This document shows, one piece after another, positions 44,744 through 54,073 of a DNA stretch of 64,000 bases (position 1 is the first letter of the stretch; each line of letters begins with the position of its first letter). The position numbers were made by a program, and so were the translations under genes. A model generated the notes under the pieces. The model saw only the letters and a program-made list of their open reading frames with translations, did not search any database and had not been told where the DNA came from. The stretch is from Halorubrum sp. CBA1229 (lineage in GTDB: Archaea > Halobacteriota > Halobacteria > Halobacteriales > Haloferacaceae), in contig NZ_CP054585.1 of assembly GCF_003721435.2 (NCBI RefSeq), positions 1,612,001 through 1,676,000 on the forward strand, in the 5' to 3' direction.

Positions 44744-44926
44744 ATGAATAAATCCGACGTAAACAGTCTCATCTTGGAGCACGTCGACAAGATTGAGACC
44801 GATAATAAGCGTCAGTTTATCAACGAAATCCTCACTTTCGAGCGGTCTAAGATGGATAGGGAGCAACCCCATTTTAAAGATGAATACGATGAGCTCATCG
44901 AGAAATATATGAGTGATCCGGAATGA
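44744..44926 (+). CDS. Small helical protein coupled to the DndD-like ATPase
   Basis: The 60-residue product (MNKSDVNSLILEHVDKI) is charged and helical. Its stop overlaps the ATPase start by 4 bases (ATGA), indicating coupled translation. Size and position match the small gene before the ABC ATPase at 22553. No family is recognised. Confidence 0.65.
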   Translation: MNKSDVNSLILEHVDKIETDNKRQFINEILTFERSKMDREQPHFKDEYDELIEKYMSDPE

Positions 44927-46893
44927 CGAATTTACAGTTTTTATCGATCACGCTGAATGACTACCGTCAGTACAAGGGTGAACAGAAGATAGATCTTCAA
45001 ATCCGTAATGATCGTCATATAAATGTCATAGAGGGTCAAAACGGTGCTGGAAAGTCCAACATCCTGAATTCGATCACTCTCTGTTTTTATGGTACTGAGG
45101 AACATCTAAAAGACGAGAAGGAGGGTGGATTGGAGACGTTTCCTCTCGTTAACCGAGACCGTCTCGAAGATCTTGATGAAGATGAGACGGCAAAGGGATA
45201 TGTCGAAATAGAACTTGGAGAAAACGAGCCCGAATACGTTTTTAAACGAGAATTTACCACCGTCAAAACGCCTTCTGGGTTCAATAGCACTATTGGGGAT
45301 TTACGTCTTCAACGTCGAGTAAACCGAGACTGGAAACCAGTCGATAATCCCCATACCTACCTGAATGAGATATTACCTACTCGTGTACATGAATACTTCC
45401 TATTCGACGGAGAACGTCTTCACGAATTCTTCGAGGAAGGTTACCCAGAGAGGGTTCAGACAGCAATACTCGATGTCTCTCACATCGAGCTATTAAACCG
45501 ATCTCTGGACCATCTCGAGAAGATGGACACAGAAATCGGACGAAAGGCATCCAACTTCGAAGGAGAAGCAAAACGGTTGAAAAATCAGCTTGACGAAAAG
45601 AAGCAGGAACGTGAGCAAAAGAAGGAAAGAAAACAAGAGTTAGAAGCAAACATCGCTGAAGCAGAGTCCACAATCACTGGAATAGATAATAAGCTAAGAG
45701 ACAGTAGTGATGCCGCGGTTCGCGAAAAGCAAGAACGCCGAAAGTATTTGAATGACCGCCTAGACCAACTCGAAGACGAAATTGACGATCTGAAGGAAGA
45801 AACGACTGAGGAGATGGTGCAAGCAGCACCCATCATCTACAATCTCAAAGCGTTGGAATATACGCATGAGCAATTCGCGGAATTGGCTCAGACTGGTCAA
45901 CTTCCACCGAAGATCCAAGACTGGTTCGTACAGGAACTCCTTGAGAAGGGAGAGTGTATCTGCGGTGCCAATCTTGATTCCGATGAAGAAAAGCGACGCC
46001 ACCTCGCAGAACTTGAACAAGAGATGTCTCTCGTGATGCAAGAGAATCTTGAAGGAAAAGCTGAAATTCCGCGTATTATCGAAGACGGTCAGGACTCTCT
46101 TCGTCAAATTATTGAGAATCGTAAAAAGATCTCTGAACGCCAGACTGAAGTTGATAATGTGGATGTCGAACTACGCGACATTTCTAACGAGCTCAAGAAC
46201 TACGATTTACCTGAGGATGTCGATGTGAGTAGTCTTGAATCTCAACGTAGCGAAATTGAGGATCGAATTACCGAAATGAGCCAAGAGATCGGTCGAGTGG
46301 ACCAACAGATTGAGACTCTGACCGAAAAGATCGACGAGCTTGATGAAGAGTGGCGTGATGAAGCGGCAAAAGAGGACAAACACCGGAGGCTGATGAGGAA
46401 ACTGGACTTCGTTGAGGAGGCCAGTGAGGAGATTTCCGAGATTAAGCAGACTATCCTCACACAAATCCGGAAAAATACAGAAGAGAACATGAATCAGTAC
46501 TTTAATGATCTCATTTGGAAGGATGAGGAGTATACTGTTGAGCTAGGAGAGAACTATACTGTAAGCGTGTATGGAAAACACGGCGACAACAAAATCGGAT
46601 CCCTGTCAGCCGGTGAGAAACAAGTTCTCGCATTATCGTTCATGTCTGCCTTAACCAAGATTAGTGGATTTAACGCGCCAATAGTAATCGACACTCCTCT
46701 TGGAAGGATCTCGAGCAAACCAAAGAAACGTATCGCACAAAATCTCCCAACGTACTTGAAAGATACTCAAATAACGTTCCTCATGACTGACGAGGAATAT
46801 ACCGATGATGTCCGTGCCCGTCTGCAAAACAGCGTTGCTAACGAATATCAGCTTGACTATTCGAATGAAGTTACCGAGGTGAGAGAAGTATGA
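44923..46893 (+). CDS. DndD-like SMC/ABC ATPase
   Basis: The 656-residue product starts with LNDYRQYKGEQ, Walker A GQNGAGKSN (about 38-46) and the family-typical YFLFDGERLHEFF near 165. It has coiled coils around a single CICG hook near 343, the signature LSAGEKQVLAL near 563, and Walker B IVIDTPLGRIS near 587. The FDGE and DTPLGR blocks are diagnostic of DndD from DNA phosphorothioation systems. DndD nicks or remodels DNA for sulfur insertion, but no dndA, dndC or dndE is nearby. It is likely part of a related restriction system with the PLD-helicase. Confidence 0.82.
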   Translation: MTNLQFLSITLNDYRQYKGEQKIDLQIRNDRHINVIEGQNGAGKSNILNSITLCFYGTEEHLKDEKEGGLETFPLVNRDRLEDLDEDETAKGYVEIELGENEPEYVFKREFTTVKTPSGFNSTIGDLRLQRRVNRDWKPVDNPHTYLNEILPTRVHEYFLFDGERLHEFFEEGYPERVQTAILDVSHIELLNRSLDHLEKMDTEIGRKASNFEGEAKRLKNQLDEKKQEREQKKERKQELEANIAEAESTITGIDNKLRDSSDAAVREKQERRKYLNDRLDQLEDEIDDLKEETTEEMVQAAPIIYNLKALEYTHEQFAELAQTGQLPPKIQDWFVQELLEKGECICGANLDSDEEKRRHLAELEQEMSLVMQENLEGKAEIPRIIEDGQDSLRQIIENRKKISERQTEVDNVDVELRDISNELKNYDLPEDVDVSSLESQRSEIEDRITEMSQEIGRVDQQIETLTEKIDELDEEWRDEAAKEDKHRRLMRKLDFVEEASEEISEIKQTILTQIRKNTEENMNQYFNDLIWKDEEYTVELGENYTVSVYGKHGDNKIGSLSAGEKQVLALSFMSALTKISGFNAPIVIDTPLGRISSKPKKRIAQNLPTYLKDTQITFLMTDEEYTDDVRARLQNSVANEYQLDYSNEVTEVREV

Positions 46894-47345
46894 CTGACAC
46901 TGATCCTGATATTGAGTACGAAGATACAGAAGCAGGGCGCGACGTTATTGTTGACGACCAAGCGCGCGAGTACTACGACACATTAGTTGAAGAGGAAGAC
47001 TCGCCGTTCTATGGCGTACAACGAATTGATCTGTTCATGTTCGCACTCGGATACGGTAAAAAACGAGCTGGGCAGGTGACGCAAGGTTCCGGTCGTAATG
47101 CCCTGTTTAATCGCCCCTCTTTGTCCGAACAACAAGAATGGATTATTAAATCAATCGCGACATACGAAGAGCGAGACCCTCAGGTACTTCGAGACGAGAA
47201 GCAAGTGTATCAAATAGCTCAAGAATATGCACGAGGAGGTATCGAAGAGCTACATAATCTATACATTCGACCGGGTGATTCATTCAGTGAACTTACTACA
47301 GATCTCGTCCAAATAGGTAAAGTATTTTATGATTTCGAAGAGTAG
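46890..47345 (+). CDS. Dnd4-like small protein, last gene of the helicase-DndD-like operon
   Basis: The 151-residue product overlaps the DndD-like gene by 4 bases. The central VQRIDLFMFALGYGKKRAG resembles the FxFAxxxGY..(K/R)R core of Dnd-system-associated protein 4. The remainder is helical. Dnd4 proteins accompany phosphorothioation loci, but their role is not settled. Alternative: an unrelated small subunit of the complex. Confidence 0.6.
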   Translation: MTDTDPDIEYEDTEAGRDVIVDDQAREYYDTLVEEEDSPFYGVQRIDLFMFALGYGKKRAGQVTQGSGRNALFNRPSLSEQQEWIIKSIATYEERDPQVLRDEKQVYQIAQEYARGGIEELHNLYIRPGDSFSELTTDLVQIGKVFYDFEE

Positions 47346-47395
47346 TAGCAATACTCCACGACAAGAACCGATCTGATATTATATATTCATCAGAC

Positions 47396-48949
47396 TCAAC
47401 TATTGTTGAATTTCTCTATCGCTCGATCAACGGATCCGAATACTTCCTCAAAATAGGTGGGTGGATACCGTGCGAACGATCGAATATCTGCACTCGTTGT
47501 TTGACCTGCAACAGCATTATTAACCCACTCTACCTCATCAAGGAGTGATTGCTCAGAAGGAAGCATATACTCGTTCCAGAGCTTGTCGATTTCTTTTGAA
47601 CTGAGTCCACTGACGCCCGCCTTTTTTAATGCAGCTTCCCAGTTGACAAAATGATTCTTTACTGTCTGCGAGGTCATGTCCGCATACCTATCGAAATCAC
47701 TAGTCGTTGGTACAGCGCCAACACGAATCGTAACACGGCGGATCTCCTCCAGCAATTCTTGTCTCATGTATCCCTGAGGAGATTCATTATCAGCAACCGC
47801 AGCATCACCATCATAACCCGCATTTTTGAGTGCACTAATCCACGTATCGAACACGTCTCTTACAGTTACTACTGATAGAGTAGACTGTCGCTCAAACTCG
47901 TACGGTGTGGGAGGATCTGCTGGGACTGTTCCGATACGCTTCAATTCCTGAACTACCCCTTCCCTATCAGGGTTTGGTGTTTCTGGCTTGTCCTGTTGGC
48001 TATCCGTCTCTTGCTCAAATGCTTCTTCAGTGATTCCTGCTAATTCAAAAGCAGTGGATAAATTGCCGAAATTGTCACTAACTGAAATCGCATAAAGATC
48101 TGTATTTTTCCAGACATCAATTGGTTCCGGTACCTCACCAACTTCTGCGGCGTATTCACAAAGCTCATCCAAAATATCCACTCTTGATTGGTTCCTTGTT
48201 TTCACCTTTTCTGTATCTACTTGAGAGAGATCGGCAGACTCTAATGCCTTTTCCCACGAACCAAATCGACTTTCATACGCGCTGATCGGATACGAGCCAT
48301 AGTGAGTTACAAATTCTTCAGTTGGAGGTTCTCCAAATATTTCAAATAGTCTGCTGAGATAGTCCTCTAACTCTTCTCGAGTATATTTCGACTCAGCATC
48401 ACTCGCTGTCTCTTTCGAGTCATCCTGTACTTCTGAGCTAGAGGAAGCTTTCTCCAAAGACGGACTCCACTCAAATTCTTCTTCATTAGAGTCAACGGCC
48501 GCATGTTTCTGTGAATCGTCTGCTTCGTTTTGGTCCAGCTCTTCATTCTCTGTTGCTTGAGACTCTATTTCCCGGCTTTTTTCGTCCAAATGCTCTTTCG
48601 CAGTACTCCACTGTCCAAAGTACCGTGCATACATACTGCTACTATAACGGCCCATGGAGTTCATTTCAGTTGCCGTCGGCTTCCGACCCAACTCTACCGT
48701 CACTTGTTGAAGCTCTCTAAGGAGTTCTTTTTCTTTGTTTATTCCTGCCGCTTCTAGTGCATCATCCCAGGACCCAAACTTGGTTCGGTACGCCTCAACA
48801 GTATAATTACTTTTCTCTGAGATGTCAGATGGGTACGGTAAGCGGTCCAGAGACGAATCAATTTGACATAGCTCGCTGATTAGTTCATCACGAGATGGTG
48901 ACTCCGCCGGCTGATTCATATCGGAGGACCCCTCTGTTTCCTTTTTCAC
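47396..48949 (-). CDS. Protein made of tandem homing-endonuclease-associated HTH repeats
   Basis: The 517-residue product contains about seven repeats of roughly 50-60 residues. Each has a pattern like P(x)..(Y/F)xxx(Y/F)G(S/N)WxxALxxAG, for example FGSWDDALEAAG, FGSWEKALESAD, FDTWISALKNAG and FVNWEAALKKAG. This repeat accompanies homing endonucleases and probably binds DNA. No nuclease domain is present. It lies convergently to the DndD-like operon and divergently to the GHKL-methyltransferase fusion gene (202 bases apart). It might supply sequence recognition for a neighbouring enzyme; that is inference. Confidence 0.78.
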   Translation of the reverse strand: MKKETEGSSDMNQPAESPSRDELISELCQIDSSLDRLPYPSDISEKSNYTVEAYRTKFGSWDDALEAAGINKEKELLRELQQVTVELGRKPTATEMNSMGRYSSSMYARYFGQWSTAKEHLDEKSREIESQATENEELDQNEADDSQKHAAVDSNEEEFEWSPSLEKASSSSEVQDDSKETASDAESKYTREELEDYLSRLFEIFGEPPTEEFVTHYGSYPISAYESRFGSWEKALESADLSQVDTEKVKTRNQSRVDILDELCEYAAEVGEVPEPIDVWKNTDLYAISVSDNFGNLSTAFELAGITEEAFEQETDSQQDKPETPNPDREGVVQELKRIGTVPADPPTPYEFERQSTLSVVTVRDVFDTWISALKNAGYDGDAAVADNESPQGYMRQELLEEIRRVTIRVGAVPTTSDFDRYADMTSQTVKNHFVNWEAALKKAGVSGLSSKEIDKLWNEYMLPSEQSLLDEVEWVNNAVAGQTTSADIRSFARYPPTYFEEVFGSVDRAIEKFNNS

Positions 48950-49150
48950 TGTCTCTTACCTGTATTTCCAATTAGAAAATTCTTGTCTGTAAGCCACCAT
49001 AGTGTTTAATCGAGAGACGACACTTTTCCTGAGAGCTAGTTCTATGGGTTGTCTCAACCAGATCCATAGATTAAACCGGGATAAGGGAATCATGTAGTAC
49101 AAGCCCCAGTATGATGGTTAATACAAAAGTCACGGAGGAACATTCGTTTC

Positions 49151-52057
49151 ATGAGTAGTGATACCTGCGAGTCTGCCGTAGAACTAGAACTGCTGGCCTC
49201 TGGGATGGCGAAGCAACATGAGAACTTCCTAGACGCACTACAAGAGCTGATTGACAACTCCGTCGCCGCCTCGATAAATAGTGAATCGTACTTTGACAAC
49301 CCAGATGAGCAGGTGGAAATTTCAATACACTTTGTTCGTGGAGAAGACACAGTAACCACATATATTTCCGATACGGGACCAGGAATCTCTAGACAAGAAT
49401 TACAAAATCACGTCTTTAGAACAGGAAATAAAGAGATATCTGAAGGGATACTTAACAACGTTGGATGGGGATTAAAGGCTAGCCTCGCGTGGTTTGAGGA
49501 ATCACTCAAACAGCGAGATGCTGGTAATGATACCAATTGGTTTTCATTAGTTACTCAGACGAGCCAAAGTGAGTGTATTCGTGTAGACGGGCCTATCACG
49601 GGTGATCTACCAATATCGAGTGCAGATGAAAGTGAATGGGAGATTGGCCTCCCTGATACAGTTCCAACATTCAAAGATTCAGACCACGGTACGCATATCC
49701 ATGCAACCTGTGCTCGCTCACAGTTTGACAACGACGTTTGGCCATCTGCGGATTCTCTCGAGACCAAAATACAGTATGTACGCGAACGTCTAGGTGTTCT
49801 GTTTCGTCGGCTATTATCTGTACAAGAAGCCAATCAGATTGTTATTAGCTATCATGATCTACCAAATAATGATAGAGGAACGTTTGAGGTGGTCCCTGTC
49901 CGGCCGATCTATTCTGATGAGGACCAAATGAAAGCGCATCAATTTGAGGTTTCGACGGCATTAGGAGACCACTATGAGGTACAGTATGAAGCCGGGACGT
50001 TAGATATTGATGCTATGGCCGATAAGGCAAAGGATGAGTATCCGGGTCTACTCACTCAGAGCGGTAAATTTCGATACCGCTATCGACCCAGTCAGAACAG
50101 ACAGGGGGTCGACATCTATGCAAATGGCCGTGTCTTGATGACATCGGTCTTTGAGGACCTATTCGACCTAACTCGAAATAACCAGTACAACTACTTTGGG
50201 GGAACGTTGCGGATTTTCCCGAAGGGCGAAACGACCGAAGTTCCAACTGATAACAAGAAAACAAGGTTGGACACGAACAGTGAGCTATGGCGCGAAATTC
50301 AGGGGACTCTATCGCAAGAAGAGCTACTTCCCGATGGAAGAGAGTACGGTAAGCGGGTCTCTACAGGCGGAGCCTCTATCGAGACAAAGGCGGACCAAGC
50401 CGAGAGTCAATCCAAGACGTCTGAGTCCCCACCGACATTTGATCCAGACTCCGGCATTTTCGGTCTTCACCACGGTGACGCTAGATCGATTGTCCCGGCG
50501 ATCAAAGATCACACTGCTGACTCCGCTGATGAAGAAGGAGGCATTATCGATGCCACAGTTACATCACCTCCGTACTACGATCTCAAAGAATACGGGTCCC
50601 GAGACCAGGACGAGATCGGTCAGCACGGCACATACGTTGAATATCTTGAAGAGCTACGAGACCTCTTCTCAGAAGTTTATGAACTTACTGACGACGATGG
50701 ATCGCTCTGGATAGTTGTCAACACCTTCAGACGAAACAGAGAAATCGTGCAACTTCCGTTTGACCTCGCTCGGGTATGCCAAAACCTTGATCAGGGACTT
50801 GAGTGCTCTAACTGTGGAAATACAATTCTAAGAGGAGTTGACGAACTCGATTCTCGTAAGACGACGTGTCCGAATTGTGGTCACACGACCACAAACGACG
50901 ACTCGTGGATCCTACAAGACATCGTCGTCTGGAATAAGAATCGAGCCCTTCCTTACACCAAAGAAGGCAGATTGAGAAACGTATTTGAGTACATACTTTG
51001 TTTCAGCAAAACCCCTGAGTTTGAGCTCAAAATGGATCGGATTCGTGAATCCGATCCTAATGGGTTTCAACAGTGGTGGGCCGACTTCCCAGAACGGTAC
51101 CATCCACTTGGAAAGCTTCCAGAGAACATTTGGGAATTTGAGCCACCAACACGCGGTTCGTTTACTGGTGAGGCGGATGTATTTGATCATCCAGCGGCCT
51201 TCCCGCCAGACCTAGTAGAAAGAATTCTCACACTCTCAACTGATGATAACGACGTCGTGCTTGATCCATTCGCCGGTTCGGGTGTAGTTGTGGGCCAAGC
51301 AGAATTGATGAATAGAAAAGCGATCGGCGCCGAGCTCAACAACAAGTATTGTGACGCGTATCCTGATCTAAAACAATATCTACAGGACCACGATGAAGGG
51401 CAGGAACAGGTCGCATCTCAGGAAGATCTTGATCGAATTATATGCGGATTGCGTCAAATCAAATATGCACGTGAGCTACTACGAACAGTAGCTGGTGAGG
51501 TTGGATTGTCTAGTCCGTCTCAATTAGAAATCCATACCGTATTCCTCGTGAGCCGAGAACTCGGCCATCAATCGGTAGGAGAAGACATCCACGGTCAGGT
51601 AGATGTCGTTCTACTCGTAGATAATGAAACAACTGCACGAGACGCATTAGATTACGTCGAAAAAGCAGAGGAAGCGACTACTATACAGCCCTGCTCTGGA
51701 TTTGGAATTCACGCTCGTCCGCTCGTTTTGACCACTGAGGAATTCATTTCGGAAATCTCTGAGGGGACCTACGATCACCTTCCTGAGGACCTCTATGTGT
51801 ATGAGAACGGTCGTCACTACGTTTACTCGGAAGGTGTATCGTACGAAGAGTGGAGAAAAATGAATGATGGGTCCGAATTATGGACCAAGAAATATTCAGA
51901 TGATGACACCCCACCAATTGTGAGCAATATCGGTATTGAGGTAAATCACCCAAAACACTCGATGGAAACAATCTCTCGGGAACTGTCTGGTAATCACGAG
52001 TTCATATTGAACTTGCCTTCTGGTGACAAACAGCAGTCAATCATCGACTCAAACTAA
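49151..52057 (+). CDS. GHKL ATPase fused to a DNA methyltransferase
   Basis: The 968-residue protein has an N-terminal MORC-like ATPase: ELIDNSV (Glu 32, Asn 36), SDTGPGIS (73-80) and NNVGWGLKAS (102-111), aligned through about residue 390 with the gene at 37844. A polar linker (about 390-435) leads to a beta-type methyltransferase: TSPPYYDL (471-478), a CxxC...CxxC zinc insert (about 552-576) and DPFAGSGVV (about 705). TSPPY favours N4-cytosine methylation, though N6-adenine is possible. The last 200 residues match the end of the enzyme at 54074. Such a fusion ties ATP-driven DNA clamping to methylation. The gene is divergent from the HTH-repeat gene. Confidence 0.85.
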   Translation: MSSDTCESAVELELLASGMAKQHENFLDALQELIDNSVAASINSESYFDNPDEQVEISIHFVRGEDTVTTYISDTGPGISRQELQNHVFRTGNKEISEGILNNVGWGLKASLAWFEESLKQRDAGNDTNWFSLVTQTSQSECIRVDGPITGDLPISSADESEWEIGLPDTVPTFKDSDHGTHIHATCARSQFDNDVWPSADSLETKIQYVRERLGVLFRRLLSVQEANQIVISYHDLPNNDRGTFEVVPVRPIYSDEDQMKAHQFEVSTALGDHYEVQYEAGTLDIDAMADKAKDEYPGLLTQSGKFRYRYRPSQNRQGVDIYANGRVLMTSVFEDLFDLTRNNQYNYFGGTLRIFPKGETTEVPTDNKKTRLDTNSELWREIQGTLSQEELLPDGREYGKRVSTGGASIETKADQAESQSKTSESPPTFDPDSGIFGLHHGDARSIVPAIKDHTADSADEEGGIIDATVTSPPYYDLKEYGSRDQDEIGQHGTYVEYLEELRDLFSEVYELTDDDGSLWIVVNTFRRNREIVQLPFDLARVCQNLDQGLECSNCGNTILRGVDELDSRKTTCPNCGHTTTNDDSWILQDIVVWNKNRALPYTKEGRLRNVFEYILCFSKTPEFELKMDRIRESDPNGFQQWWADFPERYHPLGKLPENIWEFEPPTRGSFTGEADVFDHPAAFPPDLVERILTLSTDDNDVVLDPFAGSGVVVGQAELMNRKAIGAELNNKYCDAYPDLKQYLQDHDEGQEQVASQEDLDRIICGLRQIKYARELLRTVAGEVGLSSPSQLEIHTVFLVSRELGHQSVGEDIHGQVDVVLLVDNETTARDALDYVEKAEEATTIQPCSGFGIHARPLVLTTEEFISEISEGTYDHLPEDLYVYENGRHYVYSEGVSYEEWRKMNDGSELWTKKYSDDDTPPIVSNIGIEVNHPKHSMETISRELSGNHEFILNLPSGDKQQSIIDSN

Positions 52058-52169
52058 CTGTATAAGCCCGTAACTGTCGTTCTCTGTTTTCTTCTCCCGT
52101 GAACTTGGACCCTCGCCTAACGGTTAGCTCTATGCTTGTCTGGTAAATCTGATCTACAACGATACGTGC

Positions 52170-53036
52170 TTAGACGTAATTTCCCAGATCCTGCTGCTGC
52201 TGGTCTTCTTTCGCGACATTTGTGATGATCACTTCAGCGACATCGTCCCGGTTATCCGGATCGCTGTTTATCATCCTCGACGCACCGACAGTGCTCACAT
52301 CGAATTCGTCGATATCTTGGTACAATTCCCACACCGGTGGTGAATTCGAGATTACGACGTTGACTCCCGTATTACTGAGTTGCTCGGCTAAATCTCGGAG
52401 ACGCCGTTGATCGTCTTTATTGAACCCTTCGGACTGATATTCGGTAAAATCCGCGGTCTGTGATACGGGTTCGTAGGGGGGATCGAAATACACGAGATCA
52501 CCTTCGGCTGCGCGGTCCTTCAAATATGAAAAGTCTCTATTGTATATCTCAATATGTTCAAGAACGGCACTTGCCTTCCGAATTTGGCGTTCTCTGACAA
52601 AGTCCGGATTCCGGTGAGTCCCGAATGGCACATTAAATTCGTTAGATTGGTTAACACGATAAAGTCCGTTATACCCTGTTCGATTTAGATACAACATCAA
52701 GCTCGCTTCCTCTATCTCCTGTTCTATCGACCGCTCTTCGAGCTGATGTAATTCATTAAAACGATCTCGGGCGTCGTAATAATAGCCTTCTTCGTATCTG
52801 TGCCGCTGATTCTCCTCTATTAGGTCCTCTGGATAATCTCGAATAACTTCATAGAATGTAATCAATCGTCGGTTGAGATCGTTTATTGATCCTTCAGTGG
52901 GTTCCATTTCAAAGAACACCGCTCCTCCTCCAATAAACGGCTCGTGGTACTCCTCATACGAAATCGGGAAGTGTGCTCTTAGCTCCTGAAGCAACTGTCG
53001 CTTCCCACCTACCCACTTAAGAATCGGCTCAGCCAT
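52170..53036 (-). CDS. Dam-type (D12 class) adenine-N6 DNA methyltransferase
   Basis: The 288-residue product has KWVGGKRQLL at the N terminus, the AdoMet-binding PFIGGGAVFF near 35, and the catalytic DPPYEPV near 178. This order and size define the Dam/MT-D12 family, which methylates adenine in short sites. It is convergent with the fusion gene. It may protect against restriction by one of the neighbouring nucleases. The target sequence cannot be read from the gene. Confidence 0.93.
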   Translation of the reverse strand: MAEPILKWVGGKRQLLQELRAHFPISYEEYHEPFIGGGAVFFEMEPTEGSINDLNRRLITFYEVIRDYPEDLIEENQRHRYEEGYYYDARDRFNELHQLEERSIEQEIEEASLMLYLNRTGYNGLYRVNQSNEFNVPFGTHRNPDFVRERQIRKASAVLEHIEIYNRDFSYLKDRAAEGDLVYFDPPYEPVSQTADFTEYQSEGFNKDDQRRLRDLAEQLSNTGVNVVISNSPPVWELYQDIDEFDVSTVGASRMINSDPDNRDDVAEVIITNVAKEDQQQQDLGNYV

Positions 53037-53257
53037 CTACTCAAGCTATCTATCGTTACGTCATAAACCTAAGGCTCCTCACTTTTGAGATGTATTGATC
53101 TCTTATTGAGATTGCCGACCGCAAATACTGGGATCCCTATGCCAATAGAATCAGTACTTAATTTCTGATATGTAAGACGAATTACCAGACTGATCGGCAC
53201 ATAAATTCAAAATATCGATCACAACTAGTCCAACTGTGTAACAACCACCCGATGAGG

Positions 53258-53271
53258 ATTTCGACAGAGCC
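53258..53271. repeat. Isolated IS-like terminal repeat
   Basis: ATTTCGACAGAGCC matches, with one change, the right end of the element at 20884-20897. No partner end is seen within a few hundred bases, so it is a scar or one end of a degraded IS. Confidence 0.5.
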
Positions 53272-53308
53272 AAATAGATTAATATGCTATCAGATCAACC
53301 AATATGAC

Positions 53309-53767
53309 ATGACATCCCGACGCCACTATCCCAGTATTGGGGAGATAATCGAAGTCAAGCCGGAGTCGGTGTCAAGATCATCGAGATTAAAAGGCAAAAG
53401 CCCACTATCATTTGGAGCAGACCAGGTACTGATAAAAAACAAGAATCTGGACGGGATCTTATCTACAGATATTCAAAATGCGATAGATGGAGATGAAACC
53501 CCGTTTCGTATAAGAGAGGTGAAAGAAAAACACCCAGCAAAAATTGTTGATATTTCCAGTGGTCACATCACGGTGGAATTCCTTTCTGAAGAAGAGATCC
53601 GTGCAAATGAGGACTCTGAGTCGCTATTTAATCCGCCAGAACGAGAGGAATCAGTAGACGGAGAATGGGAAGGAACTCCACAGGAAGTGGACGATGAGAA
53701 GACTAAAAGGCGGAATGAAACGTTCAACGAGGGCGATCGCCGTGGATCAAAGAATGATTTGCTATGA
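53309..53767 (+). CDS. Protein of unknown function (152 aa)
   Basis: The ATG at 53309 is chosen because TTAATAT lies about 28 bases before it; the longer frame starts inside an IS-like end. The N-terminal half may form a small beta-barrel (SIGEIIEVKPESV, HPAKIVDISSGHITVEF), and the C-terminal 50 residues are charged and disordered. No family is recognised. It is flanked by two methyltransferase genes on the opposite strand. Confidence 0.6.
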   Translation: MTSRRHYPSIGEIIEVKPESVSRSSRLKGKSPLSFGADQVLIKNKNLDGILSTDIQNAIDGDETPFRIREVKEKHPAKIVDISSGHITVEFLSEEEIRANEDSESLFNPPEREESVDGEWEGTPQEVDDEKTKRRNETFNEGDRRGSKNDLL

Positions 53768-53856
53768 GATTGTACTGACCACAGCGGAGCGTGCCACTAA
53801 TAGAGACTTCGATAGGCCGGAAATGATTAAGACCGTCGGTAATGTCATTTCATACA

Positions 53857-54069
53857 ATGACGACTAGCCAGGATACTCACCCAACGCAAGATATCTACGA
53901 AGAAAAGGCCAAAATGCTGGTTGAGCAACTGATTGAAAGAGGGACCATCGAGATGGAACATGACGAACCAATTTTATATCACGTGCCTACCGGCGCTCAG
54001 TTCGATTCAGTAGTGAATATAGCTCATTTCCACAGGGGATGGGAAGCAGCTCAGACTGGAGAGACATAA
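53857..54069 (+). CDS. Protein of unknown function (70 aa)
   Basis: From ATG 53857 the product has a helical segment (EEKAKMLVEQLIERG) and a short conserved-looking end (AHFHRGWEAAQ). It ends 4 bases from the end of the convergent methyltransferase gene. No family is recognised. It may be cotranscribed with 53309. Confidence 0.5.
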   Translation: MTTSQDTHPTQDIYEEKAKMLVEQLIERGTIEMEHDEPILYHVPTGAQFDSVVNIAHFHRGWEAAQTGET

Positions 54070-54073
54070 CCAA

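Noticed and set aside
44923-46893. Calling a complete Dnd phosphorothioation system
   Set aside because: Only DndD-like and Dnd4-like genes are present; cysteine desulfurase, DndC and DndE are absent from the window.
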